This document shows positions 18,665 to 27,069 of a stretch of DNA of 43,715 nucleotides, piece by piece. Positions within the stretch are counted from its first letter, which is position 1, and every line of letters begins with the position of its first letter. The position numbers and the translations under genes are program-made. Origin of the DNA: Deltaproteobacteria bacterium (lineage in GTDB: Bacteria; Myxococcota; SpSt-1050; JACRCP01); assembly GCA_016218965.1 (NCBI GenBank), contig JACRCP010000398.1:1-43715 (forward strand). Direction: 5' to 3'. Below the pieces are notes generated by a model. That model did not search any database. It had not been told where the DNA came from and saw only the letters and a program-made list of their open reading frames with translations.

Positions 18665-20905
18665 CTAGAGTTCCTGCTTCGCCTGTTTGGCGAACTCGCC
18701 GTTGGGGGCGAGCTTGAGGTAATTCTGGAACATCTCCCGCGCCTGTTCCTTTGCGACCTTGCTCGCCTTGTAGAACTTCCCGAGGTAAAAGTACACGTCC
18801 GGATACGCCTTGTCCCGCTCCACGGTCTTTTGAAGCAGTTCCTCGGCGGGTTCGAACTCGTTCCGGTCCATGTAGAGCTTCGCGAGCTGGACCGCCGCCT
18901 CGGACGTCTTGCGCACGTTGCGGATGGCGACGAATCCCGTGATGGAGTTCTCGAATTCCGCGACACACATGTCCATCTTTTCCTGATCGCGGTAAAGGAG
19001 CGCCTGCTCGAGGTGGGCGAAAGGGTCCTCGGAATTCAGGGAGGACGCCTTGGCGATTTCCTTCTGCGTTTCCTTGTAGTCCTTCTTGAGCCGGAGGGCG
19101 CGGGCCCTGATGAGGTAGAACGGCCCTTTGTTGGAATCGGCAAGGTATCGCATCGCGCTGGTGACGTTCGCGATCGCGCCGTCGTGGTCCCCGGCGATGT
19201 TCTGCATCTCCGCGAACTCGCGGTAGTACTCGGGTTTCTTGCTGTCGAGCTTGATCGCTTTTTCAAACGCCTGCTTCGCTTTTGCGAATTCGCGCGAGGC
19301 AAAATAGCGCCGCCCAAGTTGGAAGTGGAATTGCGCGTTTTGTGGATCGAGGTCGCGGGCGGTGTTGAGGTTCCGCTCCGCCTCGGACTCCTTTCCTTCG
19401 GCAAGGTACAAGAGGCTGAGGATGAAATATGCCTTCGCAAGCTCCTTCTTGGAAACCTGCCCCTGCGGCATCCCGAGGACCTTCTGGACCTCGCGCTCGG
19501 CCTCGCGCCTCCGGTCGTCCATGTCCGCGTAGAGCTGGGCCCGCCCAAGGATCGCGCCGATGTGATCGGACTGGCCTTTCAGGATGAAGTCGTACTGCGC
19601 CAGGGCCTGCTTGGCGTTCCCCTGGCGCACCGAGAGATCGGCCATGAGCATGAGTGAACGCGGGTCGGTGATCTTGATGTCCGCCATGGTCTCAAGATTC
19701 CGCCCCCGCTTGTACGACTCGATCGCCATTTCGTAGTTGCCCGCCGCGGCCTGGATGATGCCGGCGACAAGGAAGAGTTTTGAGTTCTGGCCCTTCTGGA
19801 GTGCGTCCTGCGCCATCGACTCGGCGCCGCGGGCGTCGCCCGAGTAGAACCTGAGAAGGGCCTGCGCGGCGGCAAGCGTCGGCGACTGCTCCTTGGCCTT
19901 GATCGCCCTGTCCACGTAGTCGTGCCCCTCTTTGGCCACGGCCTCGCCCTCTCCGAATTCGCCGAAGAGCACCGCGTCGACGTACGCGCCGGTTGCCAGG
20001 ATCGGTCCTTCGTCGGACTTCACGCCAAGGGCTTCGTTGTTGAGCTCGCGCGCCTTCTTGTAGCCGGCGTACGTGTCGGAACGAATGCTGGCCGTGGCCT
20101 CTTTGACAAGCTTGCCGACCTTTCGCTCCCGCGCGGCATAGATGCTGATCCCGGCGATGATCGAGAGAGAAACGGTGGCGAGGATCACGACAAGAATCAT
20201 CGTCCGACGCGCCGCCTGCTTCCGCATCCAGGCGGGCGTCTCCGAGAAATCCTCGACCGGCCCGGGCGCGGCCGGGCGCGGCCTCGATTTGGGTACGGCC
20301 TCGCCCTCCGCCGAAATCCCCGCCTCTTCGGGGGTCACCGCGGGACGCGGGCGCGTGACGGGCCGCTTGGGCCTGATCGCCTTTGACGGCGGGCGCGCAG
20401 GTTTGGAAACAGGCGCCCGCGCGGCTGCACCGGCGTCCTCCTCGTCTTCTTCTGGCGCGGGGGGCGGGACCTTCTTTGGCGCGATTTCGACGCCCTTCTC
20501 CATGAGCGTCGCCTTGACCTCGACGTTGTCGGGCGCGAGCTCAAACGCCTTCTTGAAAAGCTCTATGCCGGTGGCGTCCTCGCCGACCCTGAAATGAAGG
20601 TTCCCCTTGAACATGAGCGCCTGGAGGTTCACGGGGTCGGCCGTGAGCACGTGGCCCAGCTCGTCGATGGCCTTGGCCGACTTCTGCTGGCGGTTGTATA
20701 TCTTGGCGAGGATGAAATGCCCCTCGACGGGGTGGGACTTCATGCCCTTCTTCGCGACAACCATCGCCTCGACGATACGGTTGAGTTCCATGTAGGCGTT
20801 TGCCAGGTCGACAAACGCCTTCGACTGCGGGTCGGACGCGAACGCGAGCTCAAGCCGTGCCAGGTCGGCGGGTTTCATTGGCCCGGTCGAGGTTTCCTGC
20901 GGCAT
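18665..20905 (-). CDS. Large TPR-repeat membrane protein
   Basis: A 746-residue protein. The N-terminal part (1-120) holds TPR units (for example SKAFVDLANAYMELNRIVEA); then a Pro/Ala/acidic linker (about 130-225), a single membrane segment (TMILVVILATVSLSIIAGIS, about 232-255), and some 480 residues of further TPR-like helical pairs (for example FHFQLGRRYFASREFAKAKQ, DVYFYLGKFYKASKVAKEQA). TPRs on both sides of a membrane anchor suggest a scaffold for envelope complexes. It is the first gene of an operon, 11 bp before pilT, which hints at a link with pilus or motility machinery; that link is inference. Confidence 0.85.
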   Translation of the reverse strand: MPQETSTGPMKPADLARLELAFASDPQSKAFVDLANAYMELNRIVEAMVVAKKGMKSHPVEGHFILAKIYNRQQKSAKAIDELGHVLTADPVNLQALMFKGNLHFRVGEDATGIELFKKAFELAPDNVEVKATLMEKGVEIAPKKVPPPAPEEDEEDAGAAARAPVSKPARPPSKAIRPKRPVTRPRPAVTPEEAGISAEGEAVPKSRPRPAAPGPVEDFSETPAWMRKQAARRTMILVVILATVSLSIIAGISIYAARERKVGKLVKEATASIRSDTYAGYKKARELNNEALGVKSDEGPILATGAYVDAVLFGEFGEGEAVAKEGHDYVDRAIKAKEQSPTLAAAQALLRFYSGDARGAESMAQDALQKGQNSKLFLVAGIIQAAAGNYEMAIESYKRGRNLETMADIKITDPRSLMLMADLSVRQGNAKQALAQYDFILKGQSDHIGAILGRAQLYADMDDRRREAEREVQKVLGMPQGQVSKKELAKAYFILSLLYLAEGKESEAERNLNTARDLDPQNAQFHFQLGRRYFASREFAKAKQAFEKAIKLDSKKPEYYREFAEMQNIAGDHDGAIANVTSAMRYLADSNKGPFYLIRARALRLKKDYKETQKEIAKASSLNSEDPFAHLEQALLYRDQEKMDMCVAEFENSITGFVAIRNVRKTSEAAVQLAKLYMDRNEFEPAEELLQKTVERDKAYPDVYFYLGKFYKASKVAKEQAREMFQNYLKLAPNGEFAKQAKQEL

Positions 20906-21300
20906 TTCAATCCTCTATCGAACGCCCCCACGGATTGTGCTTTTCGTCACGCCCCCCGCGGCGGGCAGGATACTAACAAAGCGACCCGGGCATGTCAAAG
21001 GAATATGACATTTTTTTCGCGGTTTCTGACGCGGTCCGGCGACTCGGTTGACAGGGGTGTCGCCCTGAGCGAAACGCCGCCACCGCCGACCAACTCGTCG
21101 CGATGATCGGCACCATCAACTACGAAATCGTCGCCCGCTGCGACACGCTGGCGCCAAGGATGCTTGCCTGACAAGCTCCGCGCCTTTCAGACCGCCACTT
21201 GCTGACGGTGCCACGGCGCATCGCAATCGGGCGCAGTACGACGCCGAGGTGACACCCGCCGATGCTACCACAGACAGAATGTTCGTCGGCCGCCGAGCCC
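20906..21300. other. Intergenic region between TPR operon and lipoprotein pair
   Basis: Apart from the promoter at 20970-20998 I see no gene. The part near 21049-21075 (GGGTGTCGCCCTGAGCGAAA) resembles a short repeat commonly met in environmental genomes. No clear terminator follows the lipoprotein that ends at 21301. Confidence 0.5.
20970..20998 (-). promoter_or_regulatory. Candidate promoter of the TPR-pilT-recX operon
   Basis: On the minus strand a perfect TTGACA (20993-20998), a 17-bp spacer and TAGTAT (20970-20975, four of six). It is 65 bp before the TPR start codon. Confidence 0.55.
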
Positions 21301-21951
21301 CTACTTGAACACCGCCGCCTCGAAATCGGCCACCGTGTACCACTGACTGTAGACCTTGACCTTGCCGTTAATGATCGGCGCGAAGAACCACATGTACGGC
21401 ATGTTGGCGTTGCTGTCTGCGAAGAGGTAACCATCCTGACCAGGTTCCAAGTCATATACGTAGCTGTCCCAGTAAATGTCCCAGGCTTCGACGCCGTCGC
21501 CTCTAACGCCACGATAGCCTCCTCGTACAACAAGAGTCGTAGGCAAGTCGTTTCGCCCGCCAATCTTGATTGCGCCGTCAAACTCGAAAACGGTGAAAGG
21601 AAGCGGGTACTGTTTTCCGTCCTCGTCCGCCAGAATCACGTACTGGTCCGTCCTCATCTCGCACCACAGATCCCTGATCCTGGCCTTGCCGTACCACCAA
21701 AGCTCGGGCAGTTTGGCGAACGCGTTGTACTTGAACGGGTCGCAGGCCCACTGGTCGCCGGGGCTGCAAGCCGCATGGCCGTGGCGCGGATCCTCCATGA
21801 GGCACTTCGGCATGCGGGTCCCGATGCCAGTATCTGCGACCCCAGCGTCAATGCCCTCCAAAGGATTGCTCTGCATGGTCCGGCTTTCCGAGCAGCCCAG
21901 CAGACTGAGCACCAAACCTACTATCGCCGTCTGAATGATCCGAGGAAACAT
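21301..21951 (-). CDS. Lipoprotein of unknown function
   Basis: A 216-residue protein whose N-terminus ends in LSLLGC (Cys at residue 20), a strong lipobox. The mature part is rich in Trp and Tyr, with four Cys (about 50, 62, 70, 97) that could form disulfides, and ends in a beta-rich segment. GGGAGGGTGGGACC precedes the ATG. It starts 16 bp after the larger lipoprotein gene ends, so the two form an operon and their products may act together on the cell surface or in the periplasm. No family recognised. Confidence 0.7.
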   Translation of the reverse strand: MFPRIIQTAIVGLVLSLLGCSESRTMQSNPLEGIDAGVADTGIGTRMPKCLMEDPRHGHAACSPGDQWACDPFKYNAFAKLPELWWYGKARIRDLWCEMRTDQYVILADEDGKQYPLPFTVFEFDGAIKIGGRNDLPTTLVVRGGYRGVRGDGVEAWDIYWDSYVYDLEPGQDGYLFADSNANMPYMWFFAPIINGKVKVYSQWYTVADFEAAVFK

Positions 21952-21967
21952 GGTCCCACCCTCCCTT

Positions 21968-24400
21968 CTAGTTGAGGAACAAGATGTACTTCCCGTTCTG
22001 TGGATCGTACACCACGGATTGCTTCCAGACCTTCTGGTTCTGCGTGTACGAGAACCCGTCGGGGTTCACCTCGTGCCACTGGCCGTCGCGGCCGAGGTAG
22101 TTGATCAGGAGTTCGTTCGTGTAGTCGGATGTTGCCGTTTTGAAATGGGTTGCCACGAACGCCCCATCGCCGAACGTGATATGCGGATCGTAGAGACTCT
22201 CATATTGCGACAGCCCACCTTGCGGGACCAGGAACACCCCGGTATCGGTCAATACCGCCAAGACGAGCTGCAGATACGAGTAACCTTTACTCGGGTCGCT
22301 GTCCCACTTCTTCCAGACCGCATAACAATTCCCAGTGGTGGGGTCGCATGCCAATGACGGCTCACCCATTGCTTTCAGCGCACGCGCGTTTCCATTCTCG
22401 CTTCGTTCGCTCCATGTGAGGCCATCCGCCGAGACCATCCCGTACACCTGGTATGCGATCAGGTTCTGACAGTCATTTGCATCACCATCCAGGTTGCCGG
22501 CATTCTGTATGGTGAGTTGAGTTCTGCACGCCTGAGGCCAGTCTCGCGGATCGTTTCCCATCCAGTTCGTCGGGAAGTAGTTGCGCCAGAGCAACGCGAA
22601 TCGTTGACCGTTGAAGGCGACCGCAGGCGACCCGTACGCGGCCACCTCAACAGCGCCGTGCGGGTAGTCGGTGATCGCTTTGAATCCTTGCCACGTTGCG
22701 CCGTAGTCATCGGAGTAGGCGTACCATAGCCGCGTCATGTTGCGGCCGTGACAGGTCAGGTCCTCACAGTTCCAGACTTGGTAGGTATTACCGTTGAACA
22801 GCCGGTCTTCCCATTTCGGATCGTCGGGGCAGTAGCCTTCGTTCTGAACCCAGACCATCAGTGTCCTGTCGACGTTTTGGCCGCCGACGTTTATCCGGCC
22901 ATGCGCCAAAGCCGGAGACGAAAAGGTCTTTGCCTCGGGACGAAGCACCGACGACTGCCACGACCCGTTCTTGAACAACCTGGTCCGAATGGCCGCGGTC
23001 GCATCGGACGGGTCGGAGTACGCGACGAGCACGGACTCGTCCCTCTGCGCCACCGGCGCCACCTTCATGTTTGCCGTTGAACCCGCCCCAGTCCACGAGG
23101 TCGTCCCGCTCCAGTTGGCAAGCCCGGTAGCGGTGGCGGTCCTGATGGTGCGCTGCGCCACGCCGTATCCGAATTTCGCGTTGTGGCGGATGGCGTCGAT
23201 CTCGTTCCACCAAACCTGGTCCAACGACGACGTTCCGGAGGCCCAATACGACGCGACGTACCTCCCGGGCGCCAGCATCGCGTCAGGGCACTGGGGGTCC
23301 CGGAAACCCATAAAGGCGTGACCAGCCTCGTGCCCGAGGATGTCCTCGAAGAAGTCCGGCGGGCCGACGTTGCTTGCCCCCCATCGCTCGTCCGGCTCGG
23401 GGAAATGGTCGGTGTAGTTCATTGGAACGGTGCCGGTATCGTCAGTGTACAGAGGCATCCAAATCCGCCCCGTGATCGAATCGTGACCCGCATGCGGATT
23501 GCCGCTTTTGAAAGTCGATATGACGACGGTACAGGGCAACTCTTTTTTCTGATCCTTCTTACAAACGCAATACGGATCGCAGCCCACCGGATCGGAGTAC
23601 TGCCTTGGTCGCTTGAAAAGTATTCCGCTCCCGCCCTGGACATTCCAACCTTGGACCATGTGATCGACCATTTTCATGATCACGAACCCGTTGAGCCGCC
23701 CCTGCCCATATTGGGCGATCCTTTTGTCAGTATAGTCTTCGCCTATCAGATCGTCCAAACACACCCGCACATCGATCCCGTTCGGGCAGCCAGACGCGGC
23801 GCTCAGGTCCCACTTATCCATCGGATACCAGATGACGGGTTTCTCCGCTTTTGTGGTGCCTGTCGAGTCGGTGGGTCCGGCGGAAGCGCTTTCCCCACGG
23901 TTCAGCCACAACGTGGCCGTTACGGCCGCTTTGTAATCCGCGTTCTTCGTAAAACTGCCCGTGCCCTCGGGTTGCGGGGGAACGAACCCACCGTCATCCA
24001 CCGCCAGATCCTGCGATGTTCCATCCCACGTCATGTCTCTCGCGAGATTGATGACATACATGTCGGCTTGGGGTTTCATCTGCGACTTGTCCACGGGCCC
24101 GCCCGCCGTTAGAGTCTGGATGGTTTTCTTCGCGGGATCGTTCGCGTCGTACAACGACACGGTCAACGTCTGACGGTACGCTGCGCTGGTATCGTTGTAG
24201 TGGGTGTTTGTGATCTCAATTTTCGTCTTGACCGTCACCTTCACCGTGTCATTGACCCCATCCTTGTCCGGGGAAAATACGGCCTTTTCGAACTGAATGT
24301 CCGTAACCGAAATCTCGTCGATACATCCGAAGGCCGTTCCAAGGACACAAAGGAACGTCACAGAAAGCACCGTCGAGCGGACCGTTGGGTTCGTTTTCAT
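21968..24400 (-). CDS. Large lipoprotein with HEAGH metalloprotease motif and sialidase-like repeats
   Basis: An 810-residue envelope protein. The signal peptide ends TAFGC (Cys about residue 26). An N-terminal domain containing FSPDKDGVNDTVKVTV resembles the FSPN/gliding-type surface motif. Around residue 360 DILGHEAGHAFMGF holds HExxH, the zinc site of many metallopeptidases. Further on, YSDDYGATW and SADGLTWSER look like Asp-box/BNR blades of a sialidase-type beta-propeller. I place the start at 24400, where GGGAGGG precedes the ATG. It could be a surface protease or adhesin. The third zinc ligand is not obvious, so activity is uncertain. Confidence 0.75.
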   Translation of the reverse strand: MKTNPTVRSTVLSVTFLCVLGTAFGCIDEISVTDIQFEKAVFSPDKDGVNDTVKVTVKTKIEITNTHYNDTSAAYRQTLTVSLYDANDPAKKTIQTLTAGGPVDKSQMKPQADMYVINLARDMTWDGTSQDLAVDDGGFVPPQPEGTGSFTKNADYKAAVTATLWLNRGESASAGPTDSTGTTKAEKPVIWYPMDKWDLSAASGCPNGIDVRVCLDDLIGEDYTDKRIAQYGQGRLNGFVIMKMVDHMVQGWNVQGGSGILFKRPRQYSDPVGCDPYCVCKKDQKKELPCTVVISTFKSGNPHAGHDSITGRIWMPLYTDDTGTVPMNYTDHFPEPDERWGASNVGPPDFFEDILGHEAGHAFMGFRDPQCPDAMLAPGRYVASYWASGTSSLDQVWWNEIDAIRHNAKFGYGVAQRTIRTATATGLANWSGTTSWTGAGSTANMKVAPVAQRDESVLVAYSDPSDATAAIRTRLFKNGSWQSSVLRPEAKTFSSPALAHGRINVGGQNVDRTLMVWVQNEGYCPDDPKWEDRLFNGNTYQVWNCEDLTCHGRNMTRLWYAYSDDYGATWQGFKAITDYPHGAVEVAAYGSPAVAFNGQRFALLWRNYFPTNWMGNDPRDWPQACRTQLTIQNAGNLDGDANDCQNLIAYQVYGMVSADGLTWSERSENGNARALKAMGEPSLACDPTTGNCYAVWKKWDSDPSKGYSYLQLVLAVLTDTGVFLVPQGGLSQYESLYDPHITFGDGAFVATHFKTATSDYTNELLINYLGRDGQWHEVNPDGFSYTQNQKVWKQSVVYDPQNGKYILFLN

Positions 24401-24736
24401 CGCCAATCCCTCCCGTGGTTGATACACTGCGGCAGGGCGCCGCGTTTTGACCGCCGGAGTTTGCTTACATAAGGATCGGACGGACGGACGGACGGTGCAA
24501 GGGATGTGCCACAGCTTCGGCGGGGGCTTGCGGGCAAACGAACGCGCCGTCGGTTGGATGGAACCCGTTGGTTCGTTGTCTCAACACGCGCACTGTCGCC
24601 CTCGCACCCGTTACGCACCTGATGTCGATCATGCCGATTCCCTTATGCCGAAGCGCTGTACAGCGGTCAAGATTTTTTTGTTGTTGGGGGCGTTGTTCCG
24701 CCCTTTCAGGGCTTGTTCTCGCTGGGGATTCGCGTA

Positions 24737-24755
24737 CCCGGGCCGATGGCCCGGG
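24737..24755. repeat. CCCGGGCC hairpin
   Basis: Perfect 8-bp stem CCCGGGCC/GGCCCGGG with loop GAT. Similar GC-rich palindromes lie on each side, giving a short run of hairpins. Confidence 0.8.
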
Positions 24756-24906
24756 CTCAAGAGTTTGGCGCCGTTGGCGCGCCTTGCAATGCCATTCGGC
24801 GGAACCGAGGGTCTCCACACGACGGAGGCGGGCGGGGCGTCAAGCCCTTCGACAGGCTCAGGACGAGCGGCCGCACTCCAAAGATCGAACGAAGCCGGAA
24901 CGCCAG

Positions 24907-24935
24907 TTGCGGGTGCAAGGCACGGATGTTATAGT
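24907..24935 (+). promoter_or_regulatory. Candidate mglA promoter
   Basis: TTGCGG (24907-24912), a 17-bp spacer and TATAGT (24930-24935, five of six). The -35 box is weak. It ends about 30 bp before the mglA ATG. Confidence 0.4.
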
Positions 24936-24966
24936 GCAGTCCGAACTTTTTGGAGATTGACCCCGC

Positions 24967-25644
24967 ATGCAATTCAACCTGGCCCAGCGCGAGATCACCC
25001 TCAAGATCGTCTACTACGGCCCGGCGCTGTCGGGGAAGACGACCAACCTTCAGTCCATCCACAAGCTCATCAAACCCGAAGGCCGCGGGCGCCTGATGAC
25101 TCTCGACACGCGCGACGACCGCACGCTGTTCTTCGACCTCCTCCCGGTCTTTTTCGAGACGGCCTCGGGCTTCAAGGTCAAACTCAAGCTCTTCACCGTG
25201 CCCGGACAGGTGATCCACAACTCGACGCGCCGGATCGTGCTCGCCGGCGCCGACGCCGTCGCTTTCATCGCGGACTCCCAGCGTACCATGACCAAGGCCA
25301 ACAACGAGTCGTGGGCCAACATGCACGAGAACCTCAAGCTCAACGGGCTCAACCCCGACGAAATCCCGGCCGCAATCCAGTTCAACAAACGCGACCTTAA
25401 AGACATCAAGTCGGACGCCGAGGTGGACGACGTCGCCAAGAAAGGGCGCGAGCCCGTGTTCCGCGCCATCGCGACGCAGGGGGCCGGCGTCATGGAGACG
25501 CTCTTCGGGTTGCTCAAGAACACGTGGGGCTCGCTCAACACCCGGCACAGCTTCGAGCAGAAATTCCGCATCTCGCAGGTCGAGTTCCTCGAGAACATCT
25601 TCAAACACATGGACCTCGGCGCCGGGCCCCTCCCCTTCAAGTAG
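24967..25644 (+). CDS. mglA: MglA-type Ras-like small GTPase
   Basis: A 225-residue GTPase closely following the MglA pattern: IVYYGPALSGKTTNLQSIHK holds the P-loop, RDDRTLFFDLLP matches the MglA RTLFFD segment, TVPGQVIHNSTRRIVL is the G3 region, and QFNKRDL is the NKxD guanine-specificity motif. MglA sets front-rear polarity for type IV pilus and gliding motility in Myxococcus; in other bacteria it is tied to similar spatial control. It is longer than the usual 195 residues by a C-terminal extension of about 30. No mglB lies beside it, but a sensor kinase follows after 15 bp, so the two are probably co-transcribed. Confidence 0.93.
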   Translation: MQFNLAQREITLKIVYYGPALSGKTTNLQSIHKLIKPEGRGRLMTLDTRDDRTLFFDLLPVFFETASGFKVKLKLFTVPGQVIHNSTRRIVLAGADAVAFIADSQRTMTKANNESWANMHENLKLNGLNPDEIPAAIQFNKRDLKDIKSDAEVDDVAKKGREPVFRAIATQGAGVMETLFGLLKNTWGSLNTRHSFEQKFRISQVEFLENIFKHMDLGAGPLPFK

Positions 25645-25659
25645 GACCTGCCGCGCCGG

Positions 25660-27069
25660 ATGAAAGACACGTACTCAATCCGTGAATATGGCCTCGCCAA
25701 GCTCGCCGACAAGGAGTCGCTGTCGGACGTGCTGGCGGCGTTCGGGGAACTTTCGCAGACCGGCATTGCCATCTACGAAACCGGCGGCCGGCTCGTGGGC
25801 GAGTTGAAGATCGGCGGCCAGACGCCCTGCACGCGGCTAAAGGAGAGCTACCCCGACCTGCTCCCCTGCGCGCAGGTGACGTCCCAGGCGCTCTCGGCGA
25901 AGGCCGGGGGCGAGCCCGCGGCCGTCACGTGTCCGCTCGGCATGCTCTACCTGTGCGGCCGCTTCGTGTTTGAAGGCGACGAGCTTGGGCGCGTCGTCGT
26001 GGGACCCTTCATTCCGCTCGATGCCGTGCCGCCGGCGCCGCTTGCCGAGGCGGCGTTCGGCAAGGAGGGGGCCGCCGCAGCGCGCGAACCGGTCCGCCGC
26101 CTTTCGCTCGAACGCGCACGGGTGTACCTCCGGTCGTTCCTCCGCGTCCTGTCGGCACTTGCGTTCTCGGCGTTCAAGGCGGGGCTCACGTCGCAGATGC
26201 ACCTCGAGTCGATCCGCGACGCCTATCTCGAGCTCGAGATGGCCAACCGGCGGCTCGAGAAGGCCCTGCACCAGGCCACGGAGGCGAGCCGCCTCAAGTC
26301 GGCCTTCCTCGCGACCGTGAGCCACGAGCTCAAGACGCCGCTCACCTCGATCCTCGGTTACTCGGAGATGCTCATAGAGGGGACCGCGGGGGCACTCAAC
26401 CCCTCGCAGGACGAGTACGCCCGGACGATCTTCGAGAAGGGCGAGGCGCTCCAACGCCTGATTGGCGGAATACTGGAGCTCACGCGCCTCGAATCGGGGG
26501 CGGTCGTCCCAATCTTCAAGCCCGGCAAGCTCGACATCCTGGCCGCGGCGGTGCTCGCGGGTTTCGAGCCGGCCGCCGCGGCAAAGGGCATCGGGATCGA
26601 AAACGACGTTCCGCCGACGCTCTCCGATTTCGACTTCGACCACGAGAAACTCCGCGCGATGCTTTGCTGCCTCGTCGACAACGCGATCAAGTTCACCCCC
26701 CGAGGAGGGACCGTTTCGATATCGGCCGGCGTCGAGAACCGCAAGGCGGGCGGCGAACTCGGGCGTTTCGGCGCCGAACACGAGGAACACATCAGGATCA
26801 CGGTTTCTGATTCCGGGCGGGGCATCGCCCGGGAGATGTTCACGCGGATCTTCGACCCTTTCTACCAGATAGACAGTTCGGACACGCGCGAGCACGGCGG
26901 ACTGGGGATCGGCCTTCGGCTGGTCAAGGGATACGTCGAGCTTCATCACGGCGAGGTGACAATCGAGAGCCGGCCGGGCGGCGGCACGAGTTTCGTCGTC
27001 TATCTTCCAATGTCGCACTCTGTCGCGGAGATCGACCACGACGCAGCGGTCCCGGCCGTCCGAATATGA
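25660..27069 (+). CDS. Sensor histidine kinase with PocR-type input domain
   Basis: A 469-residue soluble kinase without membrane segments. The N-terminal half (about 15-165) looks like a PocR sensory domain, with the cysteines in CTRLKESYPDLLPC and TCPLGMLYLCG that in this family may bind metal or small hydrocarbons. A helical linker leads to a HisKA dimerisation domain with ATVSHELKTPLTSILGYSEM (phospho-His near residue 222) and an HATPase_c domain with N box LVDNAIKFT, G1 SDSGRGI and G2 GGLGIGLRL. No receiver domain is attached and no response regulator is adjacent. It overlaps thiL by ATGA and follows mglA, so it may signal to the polarity system; that is inference. Confidence 0.9.
   Translation: MKDTYSIREYGLAKLADKESLSDVLAAFGELSQTGIAIYETGGRLVGELKIGGQTPCTRLKESYPDLLPCAQVTSQALSAKAGGEPAAVTCPLGMLYLCGRFVFEGDELGRVVVGPFIPLDAVPPAPLAEAAFGKEGAAAAREPVRRLSLERARVYLRSFLRVLSALAFSAFKAGLTSQMHLESIRDAYLELEMANRRLEKALHQATEASRLKSAFLATVSHELKTPLTSILGYSEMLIEGTAGALNPSQDEYARTIFEKGEALQRLIGGILELTRLESGAVVPIFKPGKLDILAAAVLAGFEPAAAAKGIGIENDVPPTLSDFDFDHEKLRAMLCCLVDNAIKFTPRGGTVSISAGVENRKAGGELGRFGAEHEEHIRITVSDSGRGIAREMFTRIFDPFYQIDSSDTREHGGLGIGLRLVKGYVELHHGEVTIESRPGGGTSFVVYLPMSHSVAEIDHDAAVPAVRI

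Larger units (their letters stand above)
24401..24966. other. Repeat-filled intergenic region before mglA
   Basis: No gene is convincing here. It contains GGAC tetranucleotide repeats (about 24476-24495), a cluster of palindromes (GCCCTTTCAGGGC near 24700; CCCGGGCC/GGCCCGGG at 24737-24755; GGCGCC pairs near 24757-24782), the block CCCTTCGACAGGCTCAGGAC at 24845, and GCACTCCAAAG near 24873, which matches one end of the 43.4-kb hairpin element. Several repeat families seem to have landed in the same place. It ends with the mglA promoter. Confidence 0.6.

Noticed and set aside
21262..21273. TGTGGTAGCATC (minus strand), shared with the leader of lipoprotein B copy 1
   Set aside because: A 12-base match in a different context downstream of a gene; likely coincidence or a repeat fragment, and not enough to call a promoter.
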